A stretch of 64,000 bases of DNA from Collybiopsis luxurians FD-317 M1 (Eukaryota > Basidiomycota > Agaricomycetes > Agaricales > Omphalotaceae): NCBI GenBank assembly GCA_000827265.1, contig KN834749.1:919500-983499 (forward strand), read 5' to 3'. Below are positions 46,251-57,014 of this stretch, in pieces. Made by a program: the position numbers and the translations under genes. Below the pieces are notes generated by a model, which saw nothing but the letters and a program-made list of their open reading frames with translations, was not told the origin of the DNA and did not search any database. How positions within the stretch are numbered: the stretch's first letter is position 1; every line of letters begins with the position of its first letter.

Positions 46251-47679
46251 ATGGAGCTGCCGATAATCGACTTGGATTTATTTCTGTCGCCGATTAGGGA
46301 TTCACCCGCTGTACAAGCCGAATGCAAGAAAGTGAGAAACACCCCCCAAAAGTATATTTCTGGCTGAATTTGACTGTACCAGGCCGCAAGCGCATTGATC
46401 TCCTACGGAGCTTTGCTTCTGCACGATTCGCGCGTTTCTGAGAGCGACAACTCGACTTTCTTGGGTCTGTCATTTTTCAAGCGCGGGATCCTTGTTCTCT
46501 AACAGAATACTGTAGATTTACTGGAAGATTACTTTGACCAGCCACAGCCTATTTTACAGAAAGACGAACGGCCAGAATTAGGTTATCAAGTTGGAGTCAC
46601 ACTTGAGAATACTGAAAAGCCGAAATGCGCAGTGGATGAATCGTGTCTTCGAATCATTGAACGATTGGAACCGTCCGAGCGGCCTTTGGATATTAGTTCC
46701 CATTCTCCGGATCCAAAATGTAGGTTCTTTTGGAAAATGGGCGAGAAGCCGCCGTATGAAACCCAGTTTCCTGCCTTGAATGCTCCAAACGTGGTTCCTC
46801 AAGCAGGAAATATTGAAAAAAGATGGACTCCTGTAATGCAGAATTGGGGGAATTCTATGAAACAGGCGTATGTTTGTTGGCCAATCTTACTTCCCGCATT
46901 TTTTTTACCTACTCTGTCCAGAGTTGAAAACCTGACGGATATGGTATGCATTGGTCTGGGACTCCCTTCCAGCACCTTTCGAGACGCAGGAAGATATGGG
47001 TGAGTGCATTCATTCTAACCAGTACGTCTCAAATTTACTTTGGCGAAGGCCGCATCTTCTCGCCCCTACTGCCTCGGATCTTAAAAAATACGGCCAGAAA
47101 GACACCATCCTTGCCGGATTTCATAAAGATCTCAACTTTCTAACAATACACGGGAAATCGAGGTATCCAGGGCTGAATATATGGGCGCGAAACACCGGAA
47201 AACGACTTTCTGTCAAGATTCCTAAAGGAAACTATCTTCTTGTTCAGGCAGGCATGCAGCTTGAACACATAACTGGCGGGCTAATCAAAGCTGGGTATCA
47301 TGAAGTGGTGGTCAATGATCGGACTCTAGAGGTCAATGCTTCCGGTGTATATTATTGACCATGTAACTGACCGTTGACCATAGGTCATTGAGGGGCGGAA
47401 AGCCGAGGCTTCTGACCGACCTCTCATTCGAATTTCTTCTACTTTCTTTTGGCATCTCTCATCCGATTATGATCTGAATCCGATACCATCCCTTGTAGAG
47501 CAAGCCCAAGCTCTCAGGGCATCTCAAGTTCAACTTGGACACTATGTCATGGATGAACCAATTTATGAGCCTATGAAAGTAGGGCAGCAAGTTCAGAAGT
47601 GAGTAGTTGCCAATTTCCTGAATGGTACCCTAGGCTGAAATTTCATAGTGAGTTGAAGCACATTGCCTTAATGGCTTAG
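46251..47679 (+). CDS. 2-oxoglutarate/Fe(II)-dependent oxygenase (isopenicillin-N-synthase-like)
   Basis: Seven exons: 46251-46331, 46383-46464, 46516-46867, 46922-46999, 47049-47331, 47384-47598 and 47649-47679 (373 residues). The start MELPIIDLDLFLS and ASALISYGALLLHD fit the DIOX_N domain. The jelly-roll core shows the metal triad His-x-Asp in AGFHKDLNFLTIHG, the distal His in LEHITGG, and the co-substrate arginine in PLIRISSTFF. The domain also has GLNIWARNTGKRLSVKIPKG and YLLVQAGMQ. Such enzymes hydroxylate or cyclise varied substrates; the Clavaminate-synthase-like fungal group is mostly uncharacterised, so no substrate is offered. All metal ligands are intact. The sixth exon begins at a weak GTCAAT donor before it, so that junction is the least sure. 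Confidence 0.85.
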
Positions 47680-47746
47680 AACTCTGCTCTCCATTTTCAC
47701 GAGAGCAGAGTACTCAGTAAACAATTGTAAAGTAGTGTACATCTGA

Positions 47747-50229
47747 CTATTCCAATGCTGATTGGAAAAATAGAGTCCCATAGTTAAGGAGCAACTCAAC
47801 CCCGGGCTCTATATGACTGTCTATAGAGAAGTGAGGCCAAACCTACAACTACCCGAAAAAAAACTCACGAGCGTATATGCCAATTCGGTGGTTGCCATGA
47901 ACCATCATTACTAGTCAGTCAGTCAGCCAGCCAGTACTATCCCAGATGTCAAAGAACGCACCTTGGGCGTAGCAGTTGAATTTTTTGGCGGAATGATTTA
48001 TAAACCGTGACTCATTCCCGGCAAACTCACTATCGAGAGCCAAAGCGGAATTTAGGTCGAATAGGTAGTTTCTCTGACGATGTCGTGAGACGTCGCTGTG
48101 ATAATACGAGTCAGTTTGATAGACTTTATCCACTAGAATATGTAGAGGGACTTGCTCTCGAGACGTAGCTGTGGGCTCGTATATGAGTTCGCCTACATAC
48201 TCTTTGTGGGGAGCTTTGAGCCAAAATCTGGGCCCAAGTGAATTGTACACACCGGTGATCAGTTCACTGGGTGCAGCGTGCTCCAGCAGGAATAGCCCCA
48301 GTCCCCAGCTTCCCGTTTTCGTTTCCGTGGCCTGCTGTAAAGTAACAAGACTGGAGATTTGTTAACAGTAAAAGCACACCTTCCGATGCCCACGTTGTAA
48401 CGAGACGTTTAAACACCCGTTATTATTGAATTGATCTAAAAGAATGGTGTCTGCATGGATTCTTGCTTATGGCGACATCTCCTACCTCTGGGCAAAATAT
48501 TCAGTTCCGATATTTTGACCTAATTAGAAAGGCGAACCTTGCTTCACATTTTCCACAAAGCTCCGGATCGCATTCTCGATGAGCTCTGAAGCATGCACAG
48601 CGGTCCGTGCCACAAGGGCGAGCTGACCTGCTGCGCACACAGTTGCAACCTGGCCATCGGCGTCGACCTAAAGTAGGATGTATGGTTGGTTAGCGATGTT
48701 AATGATGAGACCCAAAACAGGTACTTGCAAATTTTGAGATCGCAGCGACAGCTCCTTTCGCAGTGGGCTTTATTTTGAAAGCACGCACAGTCTGCGTCAG
48801 CGTCACAAGGACCCTCGTGGCGGCATGGGGGATTTCTGCAAGATACTGTGGTGTTTGCCAAGTACATAGGATTAACGAAACGTACGGATGAAAGTCATCG
48901 CAATTGAGATCTATGAAAATTAGTCTAGTCGATCATGCATGAATAGGGACTAGGGACTATTCACCATTGAACATCGTAGATTTCAGCGCTGGCAGTCGAC
49001 GTTCTGGGGGTTTACTCCTTATATCTTGATTAGGTAGCAGGCGCATGCGTCGTTTGTATACCTGTATAACTATTCAGGACAAAGCTGACAAGTTCAGCGG
49101 ATAGTAAACCTCGAAACACGGTTTCTTGCATATCACAGCAAGATCACACGGAGAAGCATCTGGAGCGTAAGCTAGTAAAATGTTAAAAATATCTATCTCG
49201 TTCGGGGTCCATTCAGTTTCCTGTATATCAGCCATATTGCCTGGTACGCGCAAAATGGTGCAGCTATTTCCGCAGGATGTGACGATGCTTTGAAAAAGAT
49301 CGCTGCTCGACGAGTGGGGCTGGACGGGTAGAGGAAGGGGCATTGGGAACCAATCAACTGCTCGGAATCAGATTCCACTGGGCCCGAATCCCCAATAAAC
49401 TTACTATGCTGATCGCAAAATCCTATCATGCAGCTGGAAGAATTACAAAATTGCTTCACAAGTTCGTCGAATTCTGCACGCATTGAAACGGAAGGTGACG
49501 GTGGAGGTTTAGATCGAATGTCAGGCTGGGCGCCAGCCCAGTCGAGGGCACCTTGTCGGCGGGTAGTCCGCAAAACGCCATCCTCGGCTGAAGTAAGAGG
49601 AAGAGGCAATATTTTGGTCTCTTCGATTTGAGAATAAGATAGTCCGTGTGCTTGGTACAAACGACGTGCAGTTTCAATAACGACTGCATGTACTATAGAA
49701 TTATGTAGAATTAGATATATTTGTACTACCGAAAAGACTCACGGTCCGAGTCGAAAACTGTAGTTTGCCATTCGAAGTCCTTGTATTTTTCACAATGTCC
49801 TTTCCAATCAAAAGAAGGATCATCCGCCAAAGGAATGAATGGCATATGGTTGGAATCGTCTCCGGTAAACTGGTTGCTGGAAATTGGAGTACAACTATTG
49901 AACAGAGGTGTAGGTTCAAGTGGGGTTTCGAGACTGATAATTTTGGGACGTGGCATGGTATCGGTAGACGCTGTTTCCTGTAAGCTCAGCTGCTCTAGTT
50001 CTTCAAAAATGTCATCTTCGACCTCATCCCTGGTCCCCGCCCCAGATATCAAACTGTTCATTGAAGATGCGAAATCCTCTTTGCTCCATTCATCATACTC
50101 GTGCCACACCTTTCGATAAACGGCGGCAACCAATGAAGGGACGTTCTCTTCGCGTGTTATTCGACTGGGTGTGCGGAAATCTTGCTCAACATCGGAAAGC
50201 TGATCAGAGGTTCTTTTGGTTGGAATCAT
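47747..50229 (-). CDS. EZH2/E(z)-type histone H3 methyltransferase (PRC2 catalytic subunit)
   Basis: Twelve exons: 50229-49743, 49683-49405, 49357-49110, 49061-48965, 48910-48886, 48835-48729, 48667-48538, 48461-48380, 48334-48253, 48201-47962, 47910-47869 and 47820-47747, 630 residues. A Cys-rich pre-SET CXC domain (about 379-470) reads PPCRHEGPCDADADCACFQN, CERSCRCD, RRRWPGCNC and CACFRAHRECDPELCGKC. The SET domain (about 473-630) has CLNVSLQRG, GSWGLGLFLLE, EYVGELIYEPT, RNYLFDLN, NESRFINHS, then HRIGIYA and the final LLLNYG, spliced from short exons. CXC directly before SET defines E(z)/KMT6, which methylates H3K27 in facultative heterochromatin. One intron (48728-48668) needs a GCAAGT donor. 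The ATG is the first in frame; an upstream exon is possible. Confidence 0.9.
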
Positions 50230-50292
50230 ACCGGCGCGCCTGTAGAATTCCCACACTTTCTCGTCCGATAATCATCACCGAATAACTCTTCC

Positions 50293-52770
50293 ATGGGTAG
50301 CTCTCAGCTGAGTACAAAATTCAATGTCACGTACTCGAAACTCTTTCAAGGCTTGAGTCCAGCGCAAATCAACCCCAATGAAGATGTTGACAGATTTTAT
50401 CTAACACTGCTCGACTTGGATGTAAACCAGGTGTTCTTAGAAGAGCAGCTTCACCGCTTGACGAAAGAAGAATGCTACGGAGAGCTAAAGGTGCGTACAA
50501 ACTTGCGCTTTGACATTTATCGAGACTGCAATGTTACTATTCAGTAGCCTGTACTCAATTCGCTCTTTCTGCGTTATATAACTTGTGCTCGCGATCCGCA
50601 GTATTACGCGTCGGCAAGATCCACTCATGCCCTGGAGACACTGTATATTCTTACCAAATCAATTCTCTCGAAGAATCTCAGTGGTTGGGAGCTGATAGAA
50701 GTCATTGCTGGAAGTGCCAAAGAGAGCGATCGAATCTTCATGTCCTTGACATCTCTGGTGCAAGTCTATCTGCAGCACGAAACTATTCCAGGTGACGCGT
50801 GCACCCTTCATCCTTATCAAAAGTAGCAGCGCTCACATTTCTCGAAGCTCGAAACCGACATCTAGTTCTCCAGTTAGCGCTCGTGTTCATGTGCGGCGTA
50901 CAGCAATTGAGCCCAGGGGCATACTTTTTGAGGAAAGACCTGTACCCTTCTTTGATTCAAGTAGGTCCGCGCACTCTGATCCCCGTTCGCAAACGTAATT
51001 TATCAGTATAGTTCATGGATTCCCCAAGCACTGAACAGTTTACATTCGAGGCATCCTTACTTCTCGTCATTCTCGCCAATTTCCATAGGTCTGATGCCTC
51101 GAAATTGAATCCTTACCTCAAACGTCTGGAAGAGACAGGTCAACACATTCTACACAAGATATGCTGGGCTACGAATCACGCATTAGCCACAACCATTAAG
51201 TGGGTACATTCCAATCAAATCATCTCTTCGATCTGGACCAAAAGTTTGACAGAGCATATCAAGAAATTCACGATGAATCGCCTCCTTCAACTTTCAAGTC
51301 AACAGTTGGTTCAGTATTTGAATCGCTGCGCCCAGATCGTGCTCTTGCGACCAAGCATATTGACCCTCCCAAGGAACTTTTTAAAGACCAGTGAGAAGAT
51401 CTACAGTTATTTGCGATATAATGTGACACCGATAGCGTTCCAGGCCCATAGAAGCTTGTGTCTCGCTCTTCCCAATCTACGAGTTGCTGTGTGCTAATGC
51501 ACATTTTCCATCGGTCCTTCTGGAATCTTTATCACGGAATAACAACTTGCTCTTCACCTCTTTTAGCTTATCTTCTTATTTGTTAACTCATGCATCCTCG
51601 ACGTCTTCACCGCGGTCACTTGCTTATGCGAACCTGTGCCTCAATTGGTTGTTGATACTATCTCAAAATGTCCAAGTTCTTGAAGCCCTTTCACGACCAA
51701 ATTCTGTTGCTATCCGCCTCTGCAGACAAGTATCAATATTTTCAAAATATTCTCGTCTTCAGTTTATAATCTTCTTTGCAGAGACTGCCATTTTTACCCC
51801 CTCCGTTGCCTAAGCGACTTCCAATTTGCGCGCTATTGGATTGTTGCATACTATGGTTAAGACATAATCTTCACAGGCGACTGGAGGTACATTCATATAT
51901 GTGAGTCATCTTCATCTAATCCTTTCGTGCCGTGACACTTAAATCAGACTAGAAATTGCATATGGACTTGTCAACAAGTGGTATACTTCTTGGCGGAGAG
52001 TCATACTCGCTTAGGTAGGTTTGTTGTGCGTGTAGAACAATTTACGCCCTATAGCATAAGTTATTGGCAGAGTACGAGTGGAGGGAGTTCTGGTCGGCGA
52101 TCTTGGGCCTTCTCAGATTTCTGGCCGCTAAATTAGACAGTCTATATACAACTGGCGGGGTAGAAAAATTGGTGCATGAGGCGAGTACAGCTCCCGAGTT
52201 ACATTTCCGCTTCCGATTAACTCTCAAGACCGATATGTAGACGATTCTGCTGCTTGACTTATGTCTTACTGAAAGTTCGGCATTTCTTCCTTCTCCGCAA
52301 GCTCTCCATCAATTTATAGTAAGTCAAAATCACCCTCATATCTGCTCATCGCCTTATATTTACAAGGCACGACTAGTACGACCTGGTTCATGATTGTCAT
52401 GTGTTACAGAACCAGATCAGCCTTCTTCAAACCCTGGCCATGCCAGTGTCGTCTAAGCAGACACTATGGAGTGAAGATCCATTGAGAATAACTACCTCCA
52501 TTGTCGAAATCACTCGTTTTTATGAAAGCAAAATTGCGGCCTCGGGAGCGCGATCCGCAGTTCAAGCGATGCAGATCGTAGCCCGTGAAATTGATCAGGA
52601 TGGTCTACATGGCTTGAGGGAATCTCGACGGGGGGCTCTGCCGTAAGTATTTCTTCCTGTCAATGATCTGTTATGAGCTCATGCTGGATACTGCGGGAAG
52701 CAAACATTCAAATGAAGTATTTGGTTTCGCGAGGTTCGCTTGCGTAGATAGCCTTGCCCTTATGCCGTAG
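50293..52770 (+). CDS. ARMH3-like armadillo-helical protein (DUF1741)
   Basis: Twelve modelled exons: 50293-50490, 50548-50791, 50827-50960, 51012-51199, 51253-51390, 51444-51729, 51782-51900, 51953-52014, 52071-52180, 52241-52318, 52410-52642 and 52701-52770 (619 residues). Blocks that fit ARMH3/C10orf76 are FYLTLLDLDVNQVFLEEQL, VLQLALVFMCGVQQLSPGAY followed by FLRKDLYPSLI, LHKICWATNHALATTIKAYQ across a splice, and NEVFGFARFACVDSLALMP at the end. The human protein is a Golgi/ER-associated partner of PI4KB and GBF1; a similar membrane-traffic role is inferred. Odd points are a 35-nt intron, a GC-AG intron (52181-52240) and a region (52367-52409) that looks coding but would need a one-base frameshift. 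The start lies 63 bp from the EZH2 start. Confidence 0.8.
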
Positions 52771-53135
52771 TGAATTGCCGGGATAAGATAAGATAGTTAA
52801 ATTTACCCCTTAGGCACCATTACATCACAAACGGATCTCCGTCCCTCGAAGCGAAGAAAAAAAATTTATCTTTCTTGCTCCGTGAGCCTGTTCTCTCTAC
52901 TTTCCAAAGCAAAGCTCTTCTCATCGTCTGCATGTATATCTGGAGCAACGAAATGCCTTTTTTTTTATCCAAGATTGGTACCAATTTCTGGCTTTCCATT
53001 GAATTTTTCTATCCCGAAACCAAACTTCCCGATAAGATCACATACTCAGTGACTGAAAATTCGTTCAGCTCATAAGGGCTGCCGAGGTTGAGACCTCTTC
53101 TTCCATTTCACTTCCCTCCATTTGCCCTGCCCGTC
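52771..53135. other. Intergenic spacer, GCV2 promoter
   Basis: Between two forward genes; contains A-rich and pyrimidine-rich stretches before the glycine decarboxylase start. No gene seen. Confidence 0.5.
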
Positions 53136-56100
53136 ATGGCAACACTCCGCCACGCCTTGCAGTTTCTTCCGCGGGCTTCTATATCTCGAGTGCGATTTTT
53201 TGCCAGTGCTCGCCACCCTGATTCTCTGTTCGCCCCGATAGATGCTTTTACAGAAAGGCATATAGGTCCAGATGATGCAGAAACGACGAAAATGCTGTCG
53301 CAACTGAACCACAAGTCGATGGATACTTTTATTACCGAGACCGTTCCTCCTAAAATCAGGATTGCTCCGGAGGAGATCAATAATGAGACCATTCCTGCGC
53401 TCAGCGAGTCGCAGCTTCTTGCCAGAGCGAAGGAATTAGGCGCCTTGAATAAACCTTTCAAGAGCTACATTGGCATGGGGTACCATTGTGCGGTAGTTCC
53501 TCCTGTTATTCTTCGTAACGTTGGTATATATCTTCCGGAACGTCGTCGCTATAGTTGATTTCTTGACTAGGTTATTGAGAATCCACAATGGTACACACCA
53601 TACACTCCGTATCAACCCGAGATTGCCCAGGGTTAACTATCTTGTTTGCTGTCGGGGTCCTTATCTTGACTGACAAGATTATGTGACAGGTCGCCTCGAG
53701 TCATTGGTCAACTTTCAAACAATGGTTATGTCACTTACGTCTATGGATATCGCAAATGCCTCGCTTCTTGACGAAGCGACAGCAGCGGCGGAGGGAATGG
53801 TTATGTCTTTCGTCTCTTCAGGTTCTCGGAAACGGAAATTTCTCGTTGATCCCGGAGTTCTCCCACAAACATTGGCTGTTCTTCGTACACGTGCCAAGGG
53901 CTTTGGTATTGATCTCGTGGTCGCAGATGCTGCATCACTGGTTGAGAGCGAAGCACTACGGAAGGAGATTTGCGGTGTCCTAATTCAATACCCTGACGTC
54001 AACGGGCGAATCAAAGATTTCACTGCATTAGCAGATTCTGTCCACGCCGCTGGTGCTTTGGTGGTATGTGCGACAGATTTGCTTTCATTAACTATGATCA
54101 AACCTCCCGGTGAATGGGGTGCTGATATTGTGCTGGGTAATTCGGCACGATTCGGTGTTCCTGCTGGATATGGTGGGCCGCACGGTGCATTCTTCGCTGT
54201 AACGGAGAAGCTGAAACGAAAAATGCCGGGTCGATTGGTTGGTCGTAGTCGAGATGTCAATGGGAAGGCGGCATATCGTTTAGCACTGCAAAGTAAGTCC
54301 CACTTTTGCTCATGACCACCTTTTGTTGAAGCATTGCAGCCCGAGAACAGCATATTCGACGCGAGAAAGCTACAAGCAATATCTGTACTAGTCAGGCTCT
54401 CTTAGCGAACATGGCGGCCATGTACGCAGTGTATCACGGACCCGTTGGACTGCAGCGAATTGCCAACAAAGTCCATGGCTTCACGCAGGTCTTAAAAAAC
54501 AACGTAGAATCCTTTGGCTACGAGGTCATAAGCGATAGTTTCTTCGACACGATCACCATCAAGGTACCAAGCGCTAAAGATCTGCATGATGTCTCTTTGG
54601 CTGCGGGCATCAATCTTCGTCGTATTGACGATAACCATGTCGGTGCTACTTTAGATGAAAGCGTAACACCGAACGATCTTGTGACCTTGATTAATGTGTT
54701 CGCCACTGCCTCGTCCTCTTCCCAAGTTTCACTTTCTCAGCTTCAGGAGCCAGAAACTTCTGCGATACCATCCACACTAAAACGCGTCTCTGCGTTTCTT
54801 CCTCACCCTGTGTTCAACAAGCATCACTCCGAGACCGAAATGCTGCGCTATATCAATCACCTCGCCTCCAAAGATGTCGGTCTTGTGCACTCCATGATCC
54901 CGCTTGGCAGTTGCACGATGAAGTTGAACAGCACCAGTAGCATGATACCCCTAACTTGGTCGGAATACAGCTGCATTCATCCATTTGTGCCCTTCGACCA
55001 AGTTCAAGGGTATCATACCGTCATCAAAGTATGGTTCAGTTCACTCTGTATCAACAATCTATGTTGCTCATCTGTTGTTAGGAACTAGAACGAGATCTTG
55101 CCCGGATCACGGGTTTTCATTCTACTTCCTTGCAGCCAAATTCTGGAGCGGCTGGCGAATATGCTGGCCTTTGTGTGATTCGCGCTTACCACGAGTCTCG
55201 CGGAGAAGGGGATAGGGACATATGTTTAATTCCTTTGAGCGCTCACGGTACAAACCCCGCGGTAAGTATCATTTGCTATCTTGCTACAGGATTCCATTAA
55301 TTAGCACTTAGAGTGCCGTCATGGCTGGCCTGAAGGTTGTATCTGTCAAAGTGCTAGATGATGGAAATTTGGACCTTGAAGATTTGAAGTCCAAAGCTGA
55401 AAATTACAGGCACAAGCTAGCAGCTTTCATGGTAACTTCTCGTTCGCACTTCTTGTCATTTTGTTCAACTCAAGGTCTCCAGATCACTTACCCTTCAACT
55501 TTCGGTGTCTTTGAAGACGGTGTACAAGAAGTATGTGCGCAATTTCAATTCATACATCTCACAGCTGAGTGCCGTTCTTAGGCCTGCAAGATCATACATG
55601 ACAACGGAGGCCAAGTATACTTGGACGGGGCGAACCTAAACGCACAAATTGGCCTCACGAATCCTGCTACTTGTGGAGGAGATGTGTGTCACATGAATCT
55701 GCATAAAACATTTGCAATGTGAGTGACGGAATTTTCTCTTATTCTTGATTTTGACTCTTTGATGTAGTCCCCATGGTGGAGGTGGTCCTGGTGTTGGGCC
55801 AATCTGCGTCGCTGAACATCTTGCACCTTTCCTTCCTTCTCACCCTATGATGCCTCTTGGCGGCAAAGCCATAGAAGCTGTTTCCGCCGGTCCCTTCGGG
55901 AGCTCCTCTATACATCTCATTTCTTGGGCATATATCAAAATGCTTGGCGGTCAGGGTTTAAGCGAGGCCTCCAAGGCTGCACTGCTCAATGCTAATTACA
56001 TGGCAAGCCGACTTTCTGGTCACTACAACCTCCGATACAAGAACGCCAATGGTCGTGTAGCGCATGAACTACTCATTGATCTCGCAGAGTTCGACAAACA

Positions 56101-56816
56101 AGCTGGACTTAAAGTGATGGACTTCGCTAAACGACTGCAGGTACAAGAGTATATAATATTCGACATGGATTTTCCTCTGAAACTTGCCCTCCAGGATTAT
56201 GGCTTCCATCCTCCGACATGTTCCTGGCCGATCTCAACTTGCATGCTCATTGAACCTACAGAGTCTGAAACCCTCGAAGAGATTGACAGGTTAGAGTATA
56301 CGCCAATATGCATAGCCTTTGCAACGCGTGTTCAACCTTTGTTTTTTTTCTCATTTCAGATTTTGCGATGCCATGATCCAAATTCGCAAGGAGGCTGAAG
56401 AAGTGATCACTGGCGCGCAACCGAGAGACAATAACGTACTCAAGAATGCGCCTCACCCAATGCATGTTGTCGCCGTTTCTGATGCTGAATGGAACCGGTG
56501 TGTTCTATCCCTTTCACTCCATTGAATGCTGATCTCGATGGCGTTGACTATATTAGCCCCTACTCCCGACATACCGCAGCGTACCCTTTGCCATATTTAG
56601 AGGAAAAAAAGTTTTGGCCGACTGTTTCTCGCATCGACGATGGTACGTTTCAATTTGTGTAGCCTGTGAAAGTGAATTTCACCTGGTTTACCAGCATACG
56701 GTGATCTCAATCTAGTGGTGAGTGTATACGGTAGGTAGCATGAAATCACGAACTGACTGTCAATCCATTGCTCCTAGTGCGATTGTCCTTCGGTTGAAGA
56801 GCTAGCTGCAGCATAG
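53136..56816 (+). CDS. GCV2: Glycine decarboxylase P-protein (mitochondrial)
   Basis: Fourteen exons: 53136-53519, 53571-53631, 53690-54292, 54340-55028, 55082-55261, 55312-55431, 55483-55530, 55582-55718, 55768-56140, 56195-56289, 56360-56497, 56557-56642, 56695-56717 and 56778-56816 (991 residues, usual length). The N-terminus is an Arg/Ser/Ala-rich mitochondrial presequence. Family motifs are [85 protein letters not shown], and the PLP lysine 737 in HMNLHKTF followed by IPHGGGGPG. Both N- and C-terminal PLP-fold halves are present. The enzyme decarboxylates glycine and passes the aminomethyl group to the H-protein, producing one-carbon units for folate. No breaks found. Confidence 0.96.
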
Positions 56817-57014
56817 GCATTTTGTTTTCGTTTTTCTTTCCTCTGGGCTTCTATTCCTCTAGATGGCATTAATGACTACCAGAGCGCTGCTCAACCAGGC
56901 GCATACGCATCTGTATATTGTTTGCAACTATTGTTATCCGATTACGCATGTTTAATATGATTCGCATCCTATAATACACAATATCAAGTTAGATTGCTGC
57001 TACAAATCCTTCGG

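Noticed and set aside
47911..47938. AGTC/AGCC tandem motif near the EZH2 end, which seemed to truncate the SET domain
   Set aside because: It lies inside a 51-nt intron; two further exons restore the normal SET C-terminus.
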